Source: Streptomyces spirodelae
GTDB taxonomy: Bacteria > Actinomycetota > Actinomycetes > Streptomycetales > Streptomycetaceae
Assembly (NCBI RefSeq): GCF_017676385.1
Contig: NZ_JAFFZN010000012.1
Coordinates: forward strand, 124,001 to 188,000
DNA length: 64,000 bases
Reading direction: 5' to 3'
The translations under genes and the position numbers were made by a program. The notes under the pieces were generated by a model. The model was given only the letters and a program-made list of their open reading frames with translations, searched no databases and was not told where the DNA came from. Shown piece by piece: positions 1 through 7,350 of this stretch (position 1 is its first letter; each line of letters opens with the position of its first letter).

Positions 1-566
1 TCACGGGCGTGCATGTCGTCGCGCGCGTAGGTGGGGTTCCGCCCGGTGGCTTGAAGGACTTTCGGCAGCAGCCCGTGCACTTTGCCGGGCGCTGTGCTGA
101 GCAAGTCCGGTACCAGCGCCGCGAAGTGGGCGGGAAACCAGTCGACGGCCAGCATCAGCCGGGCCTTGCCGCGCCCGACGACGTACTCCCGCCGGACGAC
201 CTGATCACCGTGGTCGAGGTCGAAGATCTCTCCCACATACAGCGGGGGCACAATCAGTTCCGCCGCTGTGACGACGACCGACTCATGGCCCGTCAGCACG
301 CTCCCGGTCCTGCGTGCCAGCCCCGCGCGTTCGGTGGGCGTCAGGCTGACCGGTGCCTCGTCTGCGACGAATGTGCCGCGAGGCGACGTCCGTACGACGC
401 CTTCGACCACCAACTGTCCCAGTGCGCGTTGCGCGGTCGCCCCTGCGCAGCGGTAGGACGCCGCCAACTCCTTGACGGTCGGCACCTTGTCCCCGGGCTC
501 CAGCTCTCCGCTCAGGATTCGGTCCCGCAACTCCGCCGCGATGTCCATGAAGCGCTGCTCTGCCAT
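1..566 (-). CDS. GntR-family transcriptional regulator with UTRA domain (C-terminus cut by window edge)
   Basis: Open reading frame from an ATG at 566 running off the left edge, about 188 codons visible. It starts MAEQRFMDIAAELRDRILSG, the usual opening of a GntR winged helix. A helix-turn-helix (VKELAASYRCAGATAQRAL) and the wing segment RTSPRGTFVAD follow at about residues 35-70. From about residue 100 the sequence matches a UTRA ligand-binding domain: GDQVVRREYVVGRGKARLML, then a DWFPAHF motif. A full protein of this type is about 240-250 residues, so roughly a quarter is missing. It is divergent from the small gene at 719, and the gap between them holds three copies of an operator-like sequence. 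It is therefore probably an autoregulating repressor of that gene. The inducing ligand cannot be told from sequence. Confidence 0.9.
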   Translation of the reverse strand, partial: MAEQRFMDIAAELRDRILSGELEPGDKVPTVKELAASYRCAGATAQRALGQLVVEGVVRTSPRGTFVADEAPVSLTPTERAGLARRTGSVLTGHESVVVTAAELIVPPLYVGEIFDLDHGDQVVRREYVVGRGKARLMLAVDWFPAHFAALVPDLLSTAPGKVHGLLPKVLQATGRNPTYARDDMHAR

Positions 567-582
567 ACGACGCACGCTAACC

Positions 583-697
583 GGTGTGCTAGTTCACTGG
601 AAGCACCCAACGGCGAACCAGTACACCCCTGATGGGTGACAACTGGCGGATTGGCTTGCGAGTGACCTAGGACGGCTGGACAGTGAACTAGTACACC
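583..697. promoter_or_regulatory. Three-copy operator-like element between the GntR gene and its divergent neighbour
   Basis: GGTGTGCTAGTTCACTGG at 583-600 is the near-exact reverse complement of CAGTGAACTAGTACACC at 681-697. A third copy, GAACCAGTACACC, lies at 615-627 in the second orientation. The common core is GAACYAGTACACC with a CTAG-like centre. Placement around both promoters of a divergent GntR locus suggests these are the regulator's own operators. This is inferred from position and repetition only. Confidence 0.6.
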
Positions 698-718
698 GCA
701 TCTGGCCAAGGAGCGCTG

Positions 719-1033
719 ATGAGCCCCGAGAAGGAACCCCTCTTCCAGGAAGACCTCCGGCTGTTGCCGTGGACGTCCGACACGGGCAAGCCCTGCTATC
801 TGGCACCCGGCGCCGACGACGGGATGATCTCCGCGTTGGCCGACGCGGCCGAGGACCGGCAGATCGGCGAGGCCGCACGGGTGCTGAGGGAGTGCGAGGC
901 CGTCCTGGCGCAACCAGCCGCAGGCGCCCTCGCCTTGCGGCTGGCCTTGACGGCGGCGGCTCGCGCTCTCCGCGACGTGGCGCGCGTCGCGCACAGCCGG
1001 GGGTTGCGGCTCGGGGCCTGTGGTGAGGAGTAG
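719..1033 (+). CDS. Small hypothetical protein, likely target of the divergent GntR regulator
   Basis: 104-residue protein starting MSPEKEPLFQEDLRLLPW, with AAGGAG at 708-713 correctly spaced before the ATG at 719. It has no signal peptide, membrane segment or catalytic motif that I can see. The second half (from about residue 35) is Ala/Arg/Glu-rich and looks helical. I do not recognise the family. Streptomyces GntR/UTRA genes are often paired with a short divergent gene like this, and the operator-like repeats before it support co-regulation. Function unknown. Confidence 0.7.
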   Translation: MSPEKEPLFQEDLRLLPWTSDTGKPCYLAPGADDGMISALADAAEDRQIGEAARVLRECEAVLAQPAAGALALRLALTAAARALRDVARVAHSRGLRLGACGEE

Positions 1034-1120
1034 CCGGCCCTCCGGAACGATCGCGGTGCCCCCTCACGACCCCGATCGGCACCCCACTGCGCCGCCTCCC
1101 GTGAAGCACGCACTCGGCGT

Positions 1121-1154
1121 GCGGGGTCGGCGAGCGCAGCAGGGGCCGACCCGC
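1121..1154 (-). terminator. Possible terminator of rocD
   Basis: GCGGGGTCGGC at 1121-1131 pairs with GCCGACCCGC at 1145-1154, with one bulged G, and touches the rocD stop codon. It is a GC-rich stem without a T tract, as is usual in Streptomyces. Weak evidence. Confidence 0.35.
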
Positions 1155-2389
1155 TACTTCGTCAGAACCGCCCGCAACTGCTCCAGGCCCCAGTCCAGGT
1201 CTTCCTTGGAGATGGACAGGGGTGGGGCGAGGCGGATGGTGGAGCCGTGGGTGTCCTTGACCAGGACGCCCTTGGCCAGGAGCTGTTCGGAGATCTGGCG
1301 GCCGGTGCCGTGGGAGGGGTCGATGTCGACGCCGGCCCACAGGCCGCGGCCCCGGACCTCGCGGACGGCCGAGCCGGGCAGCAGCCGCAGTTCGCGGTGG
1401 AGGTGTTCGCCCAGTTCCCTGGCGCGCTCCTGGTACTCACCGGTGCGCAGCATGGCGAGGACTTCCAGGGCGACCGCGCAGGCCAGTGGGTTGCCGCCGA
1501 AGGTGGAGCCGTGTTCGCCGGGGCGGTAGACGCCCAGCACCTCGTGGGTGGAGACGACTGCGGAGACCGGCACCACGCCGCCGCCGAGCGCCTTGCCGAG
1601 GACGTACATGTCGGGGACGACGCCCTCGTGCTCGCAGGCGAAGGTGGCGCCCGTGCGGCCGAGCCCCGACTGGATCTCGTCGGCGACGAACAGCACCTGG
1701 TGCGCGCGGGTCAGCTCGCGGACGCCCGCGAGGTAGCCGGGCGGCGGGACCAGTACGCCGGCCTCGCCCTGGATGGGTTCCAGGAGCACGGCGACGGTGT
1801 GCTCGTCGACGGCCGCCTCCAGCGCCGCGAGGTCGCCGTAGGGGACGATTTCGAAGCCGGGCGTGTACGGTCCGTAGTCGGCTCGGGCCTCCTCGTCCGT
1901 GGAGAAGCTGATGATCGTCGTCGTACGGCCGTGGAAGTTGTTGTCCGCGACGACGATCTTGGCCCGGCCCTCGGGGACGCCCTTGACCTTGTAGCCCCAC
2001 TTGCGTGCCGTCTTGACGGCCGTCTCCACCGCCTCGGCGCCGGTGTTCATCGGCAGCACCATCTCCATGCCGCACAGGTCGGCCAGCTGCGCGGCGAAGT
2101 CGGCGAAGCGGTCGTGGTGGAAGGCGCGGGAGGTGAGAGTGACCCGGTCGAGCTGGGCCTTGGCCGCCTCGATGAGCCGCGGATTGCGGTGGCCGAAGTT
2201 CAGGGCCGAGTAACCGGCCAGCATGTCGAGAAAGCGGCGCCCCTCGACATCGGTCACCCACGCGCCGTCCGCTGTGGCGATGACGACGGGGAGCGGGTGG
2301 TAGTTGTGCGCGCTGTGAGCTTCCGCTGTGGCGATGCTCTGGGCGCTCGAAGCACCCGTGGCGCTGGAGGGGCTTGAGAGGGTGGACAT
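1154..2389 (-). CDS. rocD: Ornithine--oxo-acid aminotransferase
   Basis: Class-III PLP aminotransferase of about 411 residues. It transfers the delta-amino group of ornithine to 2-oxoglutarate, giving glutamate-5-semialdehyde (arginine/ornithine catabolism and proline synthesis), in the cytoplasm. Visible family features are AHNYHPLPVV near the N-terminus, MNTGAEAVETAVKTARKWGY, FHGRTTTIISFSTD, the cofactor aspartate in LFVADEIQSGLGRTG, the PLP lysine in VLGKALGGG, and EHGSTFGGNPLA. I chose the ATG at 2389 (MSTLSSPSS) because a GGAG lies just upstream; a start 8 codons earlier is possible. The N-terminal 25 residues are Ser/Ala-rich and not conserved. It is divergent from trpS across about 210 bp in which I saw no clear motif. 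Confidence 0.9.
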   Translation of the reverse strand: MSTLSSPSSATGASSAQSIATAEAHSAHNYHPLPVVIATADGAWVTDVEGRRFLDMLAGYSALNFGHRNPRLIEAAKAQLDRVTLTSRAFHHDRFADFAAQLADLCGMEMVLPMNTGAEAVETAVKTARKWGYKVKGVPEGRAKIVVADNNFHGRTTTIISFSTDEEARADYGPYTPGFEIVPYGDLAALEAAVDEHTVAVLLEPIQGEAGVLVPPPGYLAGVRELTRAHQVLFVADEIQSGLGRTGATFACEHEGVVPDMYVLGKALGGGVVPVSAVVSTHEVLGVYRPGEHGSTFGGNPLACAVALEVLAMLRTGEYQERARELGEHLHRELRLLPGSAVREVRGRGLWAGVDIDPSHGTGRQISEQLLAKGVLVKDTHGSTIRLAPPLSISKEDLDWGLEQLRAVLTK

Positions 2390-2600
2390 CGTCGTCTCCG
2401 TTCCTCTGTGCATACCGGCGTGCCTGCCCGGTGGGGCCGCACCTTTCTATCCTCTGTCGACCAGGGGCGTCTGCTCCGGCGCCCGGCGTATTTCCCTGCG
2501 CCCCTCGCCCGGCCCATGTGCTCCCACCGGCCGGGCCCCGTGCCCCAGCTCACCCGAAACCGGGGCGCAGGCGGGTCCGGACACCTGAGAGAATGGCCGC

Positions 2601-3614
2601 ATGGCCAATGATCGTCCTCGTGTGCTCTCCGGAATCCAGCCCACCGCCGGTTCGTTCCACCTCGGCAACTACCTCGGCGCCGTACGCCAGTGGGTGGCGC
2701 TCCAGGAGACACACGACGCGTACTACATGGTCGTCGACCTGCACGCCATGACGATCCCGAAGGACCCGGCCGACCTGCGCAACAACTCGCGGATGGCCGC
2801 AGCGCAGCTGCTGGCCGCCGGGCTGGACCCGGAGCGCTGCACGCTCTTCCTGCAGAGCCATGTGCCCGAGCACACCCAGCTGAGCTGGATCGTGGAGTGC
2901 CTCACCGGCTTCGGCGAGGCCGCGCGGATGACCCAGTTCAAGGACAAGTCCGCCAAGCAGGGCACCGACCACACCAGCGTCGGGCTGTTCACCTACCCCG
3001 CGCTGATGGTCGCCGACATCCTGGTCTACCAGGCGCACCAGGTCCCGGTGGGAGAGGACCAGCGCCAGCACCTGGAGCTGACCCGCACCATCGCGGAGCG
3101 GTTCAACGGGCGCTACGGCGCCACCTTCCCCGTCCCGGAGGCGTACATCCTCAAGGAGACGGCGAAGATCTACGACCTGCAGGACCCGGCGGTCAAGATG
3201 AGCAAGTCCGCCTCCACCCCCAAGGGCATCATCGAGCTGCTGGACGAGCCGAAGACCACCGCCAAGAAGATCAAGAGCGCGGTCACCGACACCGACACCG
3301 TCATCCGGTTCGACCGGGACAAGAAGCCCGGTATCAGCAACCTGCTGACGATCTACTCGACACTCACCGGCGCCGGAATCCAGGAACTGGAAGATAAGTA
3401 CGCGGGCAAGGGCTACGGTGCGCTGAAGACGGATCTCGCTGAGATCGTCACGGACTGGGTGACGCCTTATCGTGACCGGACGCAGGAGTTCATGGGCGAC
3501 CCGGCGACGCTGGACAAGATCCTGACCGACGGCGCCGAGAAGGCCAGGGCCGTGGCGAGCGAGACACTGCGGACCGTGTACGACAAGGTGGGCCTTGTGC
3601 CCGGCAGGCGGTGA
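2601..3614 (+). CDS. trpS: Tryptophanyl-tRNA synthetase
   Basis: 337-residue class-I aminoacyl-tRNA synthetase charging tRNA-Trp. The HIGH-type signature is SFHLGNYLGA (about residues 17-26) and the KMSKS loop is VKMSKSAST (about residue 200). DLHAMTI, GEDQRQHLELTR and FPVPE are also typical of the family, and the length is normal. There is no convincing Shine-Dalgarno sequence. GAGAAT lies 6 nt before the ATG, so a leaderless or short-leader transcript is possible. A weakly related 2H phosphoesterase gene follows after 11 bp and is probably co-transcribed. Streptomyces can carry a second, indolmycin-resistant TrpRS elsewhere; which type this one is cannot be told here. Confidence 0.95.
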   Translation: MANDRPRVLSGIQPTAGSFHLGNYLGAVRQWVALQETHDAYYMVVDLHAMTIPKDPADLRNNSRMAAAQLLAAGLDPERCTLFLQSHVPEHTQLSWIVECLTGFGEAARMTQFKDKSAKQGTDHTSVGLFTYPALMVADILVYQAHQVPVGEDQRQHLELTRTIAERFNGRYGATFPVPEAYILKETAKIYDLQDPAVKMSKSASTPKGIIELLDEPKTTAKKIKSAVTDTDTVIRFDRDKKPGISNLLTIYSTLTGAGIQELEDKYAGKGYGALKTDLAEIVTDWVTPYRDRTQEFMGDPATLDKILTDGAEKARAVASETLRTVYDKVGLVPGRR

Positions 3615-3625
3615 AGGGAGAACCT

Positions 3626-4306
3626 ATGGGCGCGGGAGCGACCGTCACCCTCGGCGTATCGCTCGCCGTCCCGGAGCCGTACGGCACACTGCTCCAGGCG
3701 CGGCGGGCCTCCTTCGGCGACGCTGCGGCCCACAGCATCCCCACCCACATCACCCTGCTGCCGCCCACCGAGGTGGCGGCCGCCGCGCGGCCGGCCGTCG
3801 AGGCGCACCTGGCGGGCGTGGCCATGTCCGGCCGCGCCTTCCCGGTGCGGCTGTCGGGTACGGGCACGTTCCGGCCGCTGTCCCCGGTGGTCTTCGTACA
3901 GGTCGTGGAGGGCGCCACGGCCTGCTCCCGGCTCCAGGAGCGCGTCCGCGACCCGGAGGGCCCGCTCGACCGCGAGCTGCACTTCCCGTACCACCCGCAT
4001 GTGACGGTCGCGCACGGAATCCCTGAGCCGGCCCTGGACCGCGCCTACCAGGAGCTGTCCGAGTTCGAGTGCGCGTGGACCGCCACCGGCTTCGCCCTCT
4101 ACGAGCAGGGCAGCGACCAGGTGTGGCGGCTCGAGCGGGAGTTCCCCTTCGCGCAGCACCCGAGCCCGAGCCCGAGCCCCGGCCATCCGCAGGGTGGCCC
4201 CGCGCTCGACGGCCCGCCGTCCCTGGAGATCCCGGCCCCGGCCGCGCCCTGCCGCCCGCCGCACCAGCGCCGTTCGTCCCTGCGGCCGCCCGCCGCCACG
4301 CTCTGA
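3626..4306 (+). CDS. 2'-5' RNA ligase family (2H phosphoesterase superfamily) protein
   Basis: 226-residue protein with the two histidine motifs of 2H phosphoesterases: HITLLPP (about residue 39) and HVTVAHG (about residue 129). The conserved RELHFPYHPH stretch surrounds the second. Family members hydrolyse or ligate 2',5'-linked RNA ends or cyclic phosphates; the substrate here is unknown. I chose the ATG at 3626 because GAAGGGAG sits just upstream. A GTG at 3611 overlapping the trpS stop is less likely. The last 45 or so residues are Pro/Ser/Arg-rich and include an SPSPSPG run. The stop codon falls inside a 24-bp tandem repeat, so the tail is likely recent and dispensable. Confidence 0.85.
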   Translation: MGAGATVTLGVSLAVPEPYGTLLQARRASFGDAAAHSIPTHITLLPPTEVAAAARPAVEAHLAGVAMSGRAFPVRLSGTGTFRPLSPVVFVQVVEGATACSRLQERVRDPEGPLDRELHFPYHPHVTVAHGIPEPALDRAYQELSEFECAWTATGFALYEQGSDQVWRLEREFPFAQHPSPSPSPGHPQGGPALDGPPSLEIPAPAAPCRPPHQRRSSLRPPAATL

Positions 4307-4354
4307 CGGCCGCCCGTCGCCACGCTCTGAGGGCTGTCCGTCGCCACGCTCCAG
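4283..4354. repeat. 24-bp tandem repeat (three copies) spanning a stop codon
   Basis: Copies at 4283-4306 and 4307-4330 differ at one base. A third, more diverged copy is at 4331-4354. The shared core is CCGTCGCCACGCTC. Copies 1 and 2 each end in TGA, and the first TGA is the stop of the 2H phosphoesterase gene. Confidence 0.8.
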
Positions 4355-4434
4355 CGCCGCGCCCGCGGCAGTCGGCGGGGGCCGTCGGCAGGCGGTAACG
4401 TCCAGCAACGGCTGAAGATCGCTGGGCTGGGCAG

Positions 4435-5499
4435 GTGGCTGGTGTGGAGAGAATGAAGAAGCTGCCGCTGGTCGGCCCGCTGCTCGGGCCGCTGACGGCC
4501 TGGTTCCGCGCGGTGCTCGGACGGCTCCGCACCACCCGCGTCTGGCGGATCTACCAGCACCTGGACGAGCGCAAGTGGACACGGCTGGCCGCCGCCATCA
4601 CCTTCACCAGCTTCCTGGCGCTGTTCCCGATGCTCTTCGTGGGCGTGGCCGTCGCCGCCGCGCTGTTGTCCCACGACCAGACGAACCGGCTCCAGCACAC
4701 CCTCACCGAGCAGGTGCCCGGCATCTCCGACCAGCTGGAACTCCAGTCGCTGGTGGACAACGCGGGCACCGTCGGAGGCGTCGCCGGCGGTGTGCTGCTG
4801 TTCACCGGCGGACGCTGGGTCGGCACCCTGCGCGAGAGCCTGCGCGCCCTGTGGGACCTGGAGGAGGACCCCGGCAACCTCGTCGTCCGCCGGGCCGTCG
4901 ACATCGGCATCCTGCTCGGCCTCGGCGTCATCGGACTGGTCTCCTTCGGTGGCTCGGCGTTCGCGGTGACCGCAGCGCGGTGGGTCGCCGAGCAGCTGGG
5001 AGCGGCCCAGGGCAGCGCGGGGACGGTGCTGCTGCGCGCTGCCGCCTACGCCGCCGCCGTGGCCGCCGACTTCCTCCTGCTGTGGTACGTGCTCACCCTG
5101 CTGCCCCGCGTACGGCCGCCGCACCGTGCGACCCTGGCGGCGGCCCTCCAGGGCGCGGTCGGCTTCGAACTGCTGAAGCTGCTGCTGGGCGGCTACCTCC
5201 AGCAGGTCGCGGCCAAGAACGTCTACGGTGCCTTCGGCGTGCCCATCGCCCTGCTGCTGTGGATCAGCTTCATGACCAAGCTGCTGCTCTGGTGCGCCGC
5301 CTGGACGGCGACGGCCCCCGCGCCCGGCGGGGACCCCGATGCCCAGCAGCCCGTCGAGGACCTCGCCGTGGGCCAGACGGACACCTCATCCGACGGCGAG
5401 GACGTCAACGGCGGCGACGACGCGCCAGCTCCGGAAGCGGCCACCGGCGATGCACCCCGTACGCCACCAGAGCCAGGGCCACCAGAACACCGGCAGTGA
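4435..5499 (+). CDS. YihY/BrkB-family integral membrane protein
   Basis: 354-residue inner-membrane protein of the YihY/virulence factor BrkB family. The conserved opening RLAAAITFTSFLALFPMLF (about residues 50-70) is present. So is the family segment LLFTGGRWVGTLRESLRALW, then several hydrophobic helices and the closing YGAFGVPIALLLWISFM. About six membrane helices are expected. After residue 295 the tail is hydrophilic, acidic and Pro-rich, without family conservation. The start is uncertain: GTG 4435 or ATG 4453 both lack a good ribosome site. Its last 95 bp overlap the 3' end of the opposite-strand carboxypeptidase gene. Molecular function of the family is not established. Confidence 0.85.
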   Translation: MAGVERMKKLPLVGPLLGPLTAWFRAVLGRLRTTRVWRIYQHLDERKWTRLAAAITFTSFLALFPMLFVGVAVAAALLSHDQTNRLQHTLTEQVPGISDQLELQSLVDNAGTVGGVAGGVLLFTGGRWVGTLRESLRALWDLEEDPGNLVVRRAVDIGILLGLGVIGLVSFGGSAFAVTAARWVAEQLGAAQGSAGTVLLRAAAYAAAVAADFLLLWYVLTLLPRVRPPHRATLAAALQGAVGFELLKLLLGGYLQQVAAKNVYGAFGVPIALLLWISFMTKLLLWCAAWTATAPAPGGDPDAQQPVEDLAVGQTDTSSDGEDVNGGDDAPAPEAATGDAPRTPPEPGPPEHRQ

Positions 5500-6781
5500 C
5501 TGCCAGCGCCGTCCCGGCACCGCCCGAGGGCTTGCTGTGGGTGTGCGCTGCCGCGTGGGCATCCGAGCCGCCGGCCTCGCCGCCCTTGCCCGCGGGTGCG
5601 CCCCCGCCCGCGGCGGCATTGCCGGGCGCCGCCAGCTCACCGACCGGCTGCACCTTGCCGTCCGCCGCGAAGCCCCAGTCCAGCAACCTGGCCGCCTCCT
5701 TGTAGACGCCGTGTGCCTCGCCGCCCTCCGGATGCATGACCGTCACCAGCAGCACCCGGTCACCGCGCTGTGCCACGCCGGTGAAGGTGTTGCCCGCGTT
5801 GGTCGTCGAGCCGTTCTTCACCCCGGCGATGCCCGGGTACGGCTTGATCCCGACGTCACCGGTCAGCAGCCGGTTGGTGTTCTGGATCTGGAAGCTCCCG
5901 CGCTTCTTCTTGCCGGTCTTCTTGTCCTTCTTCGTCTCACCGGGAAACTTCGCGGTGGCGGTGGCCGCGTACTCGCGGAAGTCCTTGTTCTGCAGCCCGG
6001 ACCGCGCGAACAGCGTCAGGTCGTACGCCGAGGAGACCTGGCCCTTGTGGTCGTACCCGTCCGGGCTGACCACCTTGGTGTCATTGGCGTGCAGGGTGCG
6101 GGCCCGCTCGTTCATCTCCCGGACCGTCTTCTCCTTGCCGCCGTTCATGGCCGCCAGCACGTGCACGGCGTCGTTTCCGGAGCGCAGGAAGACACCGAGC
6201 CACAGGTCGTGCACCGAGTACGTCTCGCCCTCCTTGACGCCGACGAGGCTGCTGCCCTCACCCATCCCCTCCAGGTCCGAGGGGACCACCTTGTGGACGC
6301 GGTCCTTGGGCAGCTTCGGCAGCACCGTGTCGGCGAAGAGCATCTTCAGCGTGCTGGCCGGAGGCAGCCGCCAGTGCGCGTTGTGCGAGGCCAGCACCTT
6401 GCCCGACTCCGCGTCCGTGACGATCCAGGAGCGCGCCGAGACCTTGGTGGGCAGCTCGGGAGCGCCCGGCGCGAGGTCCACCTGGGTCCCGGGGCGGCCC
6501 AGCCGCTCGCCGCCGATGGTCGACATCTGCGCGGGCGGCTTGGGCTGCGACTGCTTGCCGGCCGGTTTGTTGTCGTCGGCGTACGAGGGCTGGGTCCCCG
6601 CCGCGGTCACCAGGCAGAGGACGAGTGCGGTGGAGGCAAGGCCACCGAGCGTGGTCGCGCGGCGCCTGCGCAAGACGCCGCGCCGGTAAGGGCGCGCGGC
6701 GTGGTCTGAATAATGCGAAGAAATGGGCACCCTGTGAACGTACAGGCCCTTCGGCGCGTTGGGGATGTCGCGCCCCTCCAT
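5405..6781 (-). CDS. D-alanyl-D-alanine carboxypeptidase (peptidase S11)
   Basis: Exported penicillin-binding protein of about 458 residues that trims the terminal D-Ala from peptidoglycan stem peptides. The active-site motifs are PASTLKM (SxxK), LRSGNDAV (SxN) and VKNGST, in the KTG position. The T-to-N change there is seen in some S11 enzymes. An Arg-rich stretch plus hydrophobic segment (about residues 40-70) acts as signal or anchor. A C-terminal helix (GTALAVTAGVLVALALVAYG) followed by an Arg-rich end anchors it in the membrane. I prefer the ATG at 6781, preceded by GGGAAG; a TTG at 6802 is the upstream alternative. The 3' end overlaps the yihY gene by 95 bp in convergent orientation. 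Confidence 0.9.
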   Translation of the reverse strand: MEGRDIPNAPKGLYVHRVPISSHYSDHAARPYRRGVLRRRRATTLGGLASTALVLCLVTAAGTQPSYADDNKPAGKQSQPKPPAQMSTIGGERLGRPGTQVDLAPGAPELPTKVSARSWIVTDAESGKVLASHNAHWRLPPASTLKMLFADTVLPKLPKDRVHKVVPSDLEGMGEGSSLVGVKEGETYSVHDLWLGVFLRSGNDAVHVLAAMNGGKEKTVREMNERARTLHANDTKVVSPDGYDHKGQVSSAYDLTLFARSGLQNKDFREYAATATAKFPGETKKDKKTGKKKRGSFQIQNTNRLLTGDVGIKPYPGIAGVKNGSTTNAGNTFTGVAQRGDRVLLVTVMHPEGGEAHGVYKEAARLLDWGFAADGKVQPVGELAAPGNAAAGGGAPAGKGGEAGGSDAHAAAHTHSKPSGGAGTALAVTAGVLVALALVAYGVHRRWPLPELARRRRR

Positions 6782-6981
6782 GCGAAGCTTCCCGTCGCCC
6801 AACTCGCCCAGCCCGCTAGCCCAATGGGGGGTGGCCCGCCGCTCAGCCCCCGCCGTGTGACGGCCACGGGACCCCGCCGGACAGCCGATCCGGCCTACGC
6901 CCGGCTTCGCTGTGTCCGACGGTCTCGAGGCTCGGGGTCCCGGCCGCCGGGGTTCCGGGCACGGCGGTCATACTGGACAGC

Positions 6982-7299
6982 ATGCGCGACACCTCCACCG
7001 CACCCCCCACCGCGGACCCCGGGCAGGGGCCGGAGCCCCGGGCGGGACGGCGGGCGGGCCTGGTGCTCTCCCGGCGTACCTCGTGGTTCCTGCTGGCTTT
7101 CGGGGTCTGGTCCTGGTTCGTCTGGATCACTTTCGTCAAGAACCTCTGGAAGGACAGCAGCGGACTGGCTTTCGACGACGCCGGTGATCCGACGGGTTAT
7201 TTTTGGATCCACCTGCTGCTGGCGATCACCTCGTTCCTGCTGGGGACGGCGATCGGTCTGCTCGGGCTGCGCGGAGTGCGCGCTGCCCGGCGCGCCTGA
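6982..7299 (+). CDS. SCO4848-family small membrane protein
   Basis: 105-residue protein with two transmembrane helices: SWFLLAFGVWSWFVWITFV (about residues 34-52) and FWIHLLLAITSFLLGTAIGL (about 74-93). The connecting motif KNLWKDSSGLAFD...GDPTGYFW is characteristic of the SCO4848 family of actinomycete membrane proteins. Function is unknown. CATACT lies 7 nt before the ATG and no Shine-Dalgarno sequence is visible, so the transcript may be leaderless. The next gene, a metallophosphoesterase, starts 51 bp downstream. Confidence 0.85.
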   Translation: MRDTSTAPPTADPGQGPEPRAGRRAGLVLSRRTSWFLLAFGVWSWFVWITFVKNLWKDSSGLAFDDAGDPTGYFWIHLLLAITSFLLGTAIGLLGLRGVRAARRA

Positions 7300-7350
7300 G
7301 GCCGCCCGGGCAGGTCCGGGAGCGGGGGAGAGCGAGGGGGAGGGACGGTC

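Noticed and set aside
1247..2377. 376-codon open frame on the + strand opposite rocD
   Set aside because: It is antisense to a clear aminotransferase with all catalytic motifs; the long frame follows from GC-rich third positions, and its sequence is Gly/Asp/Val low-information.
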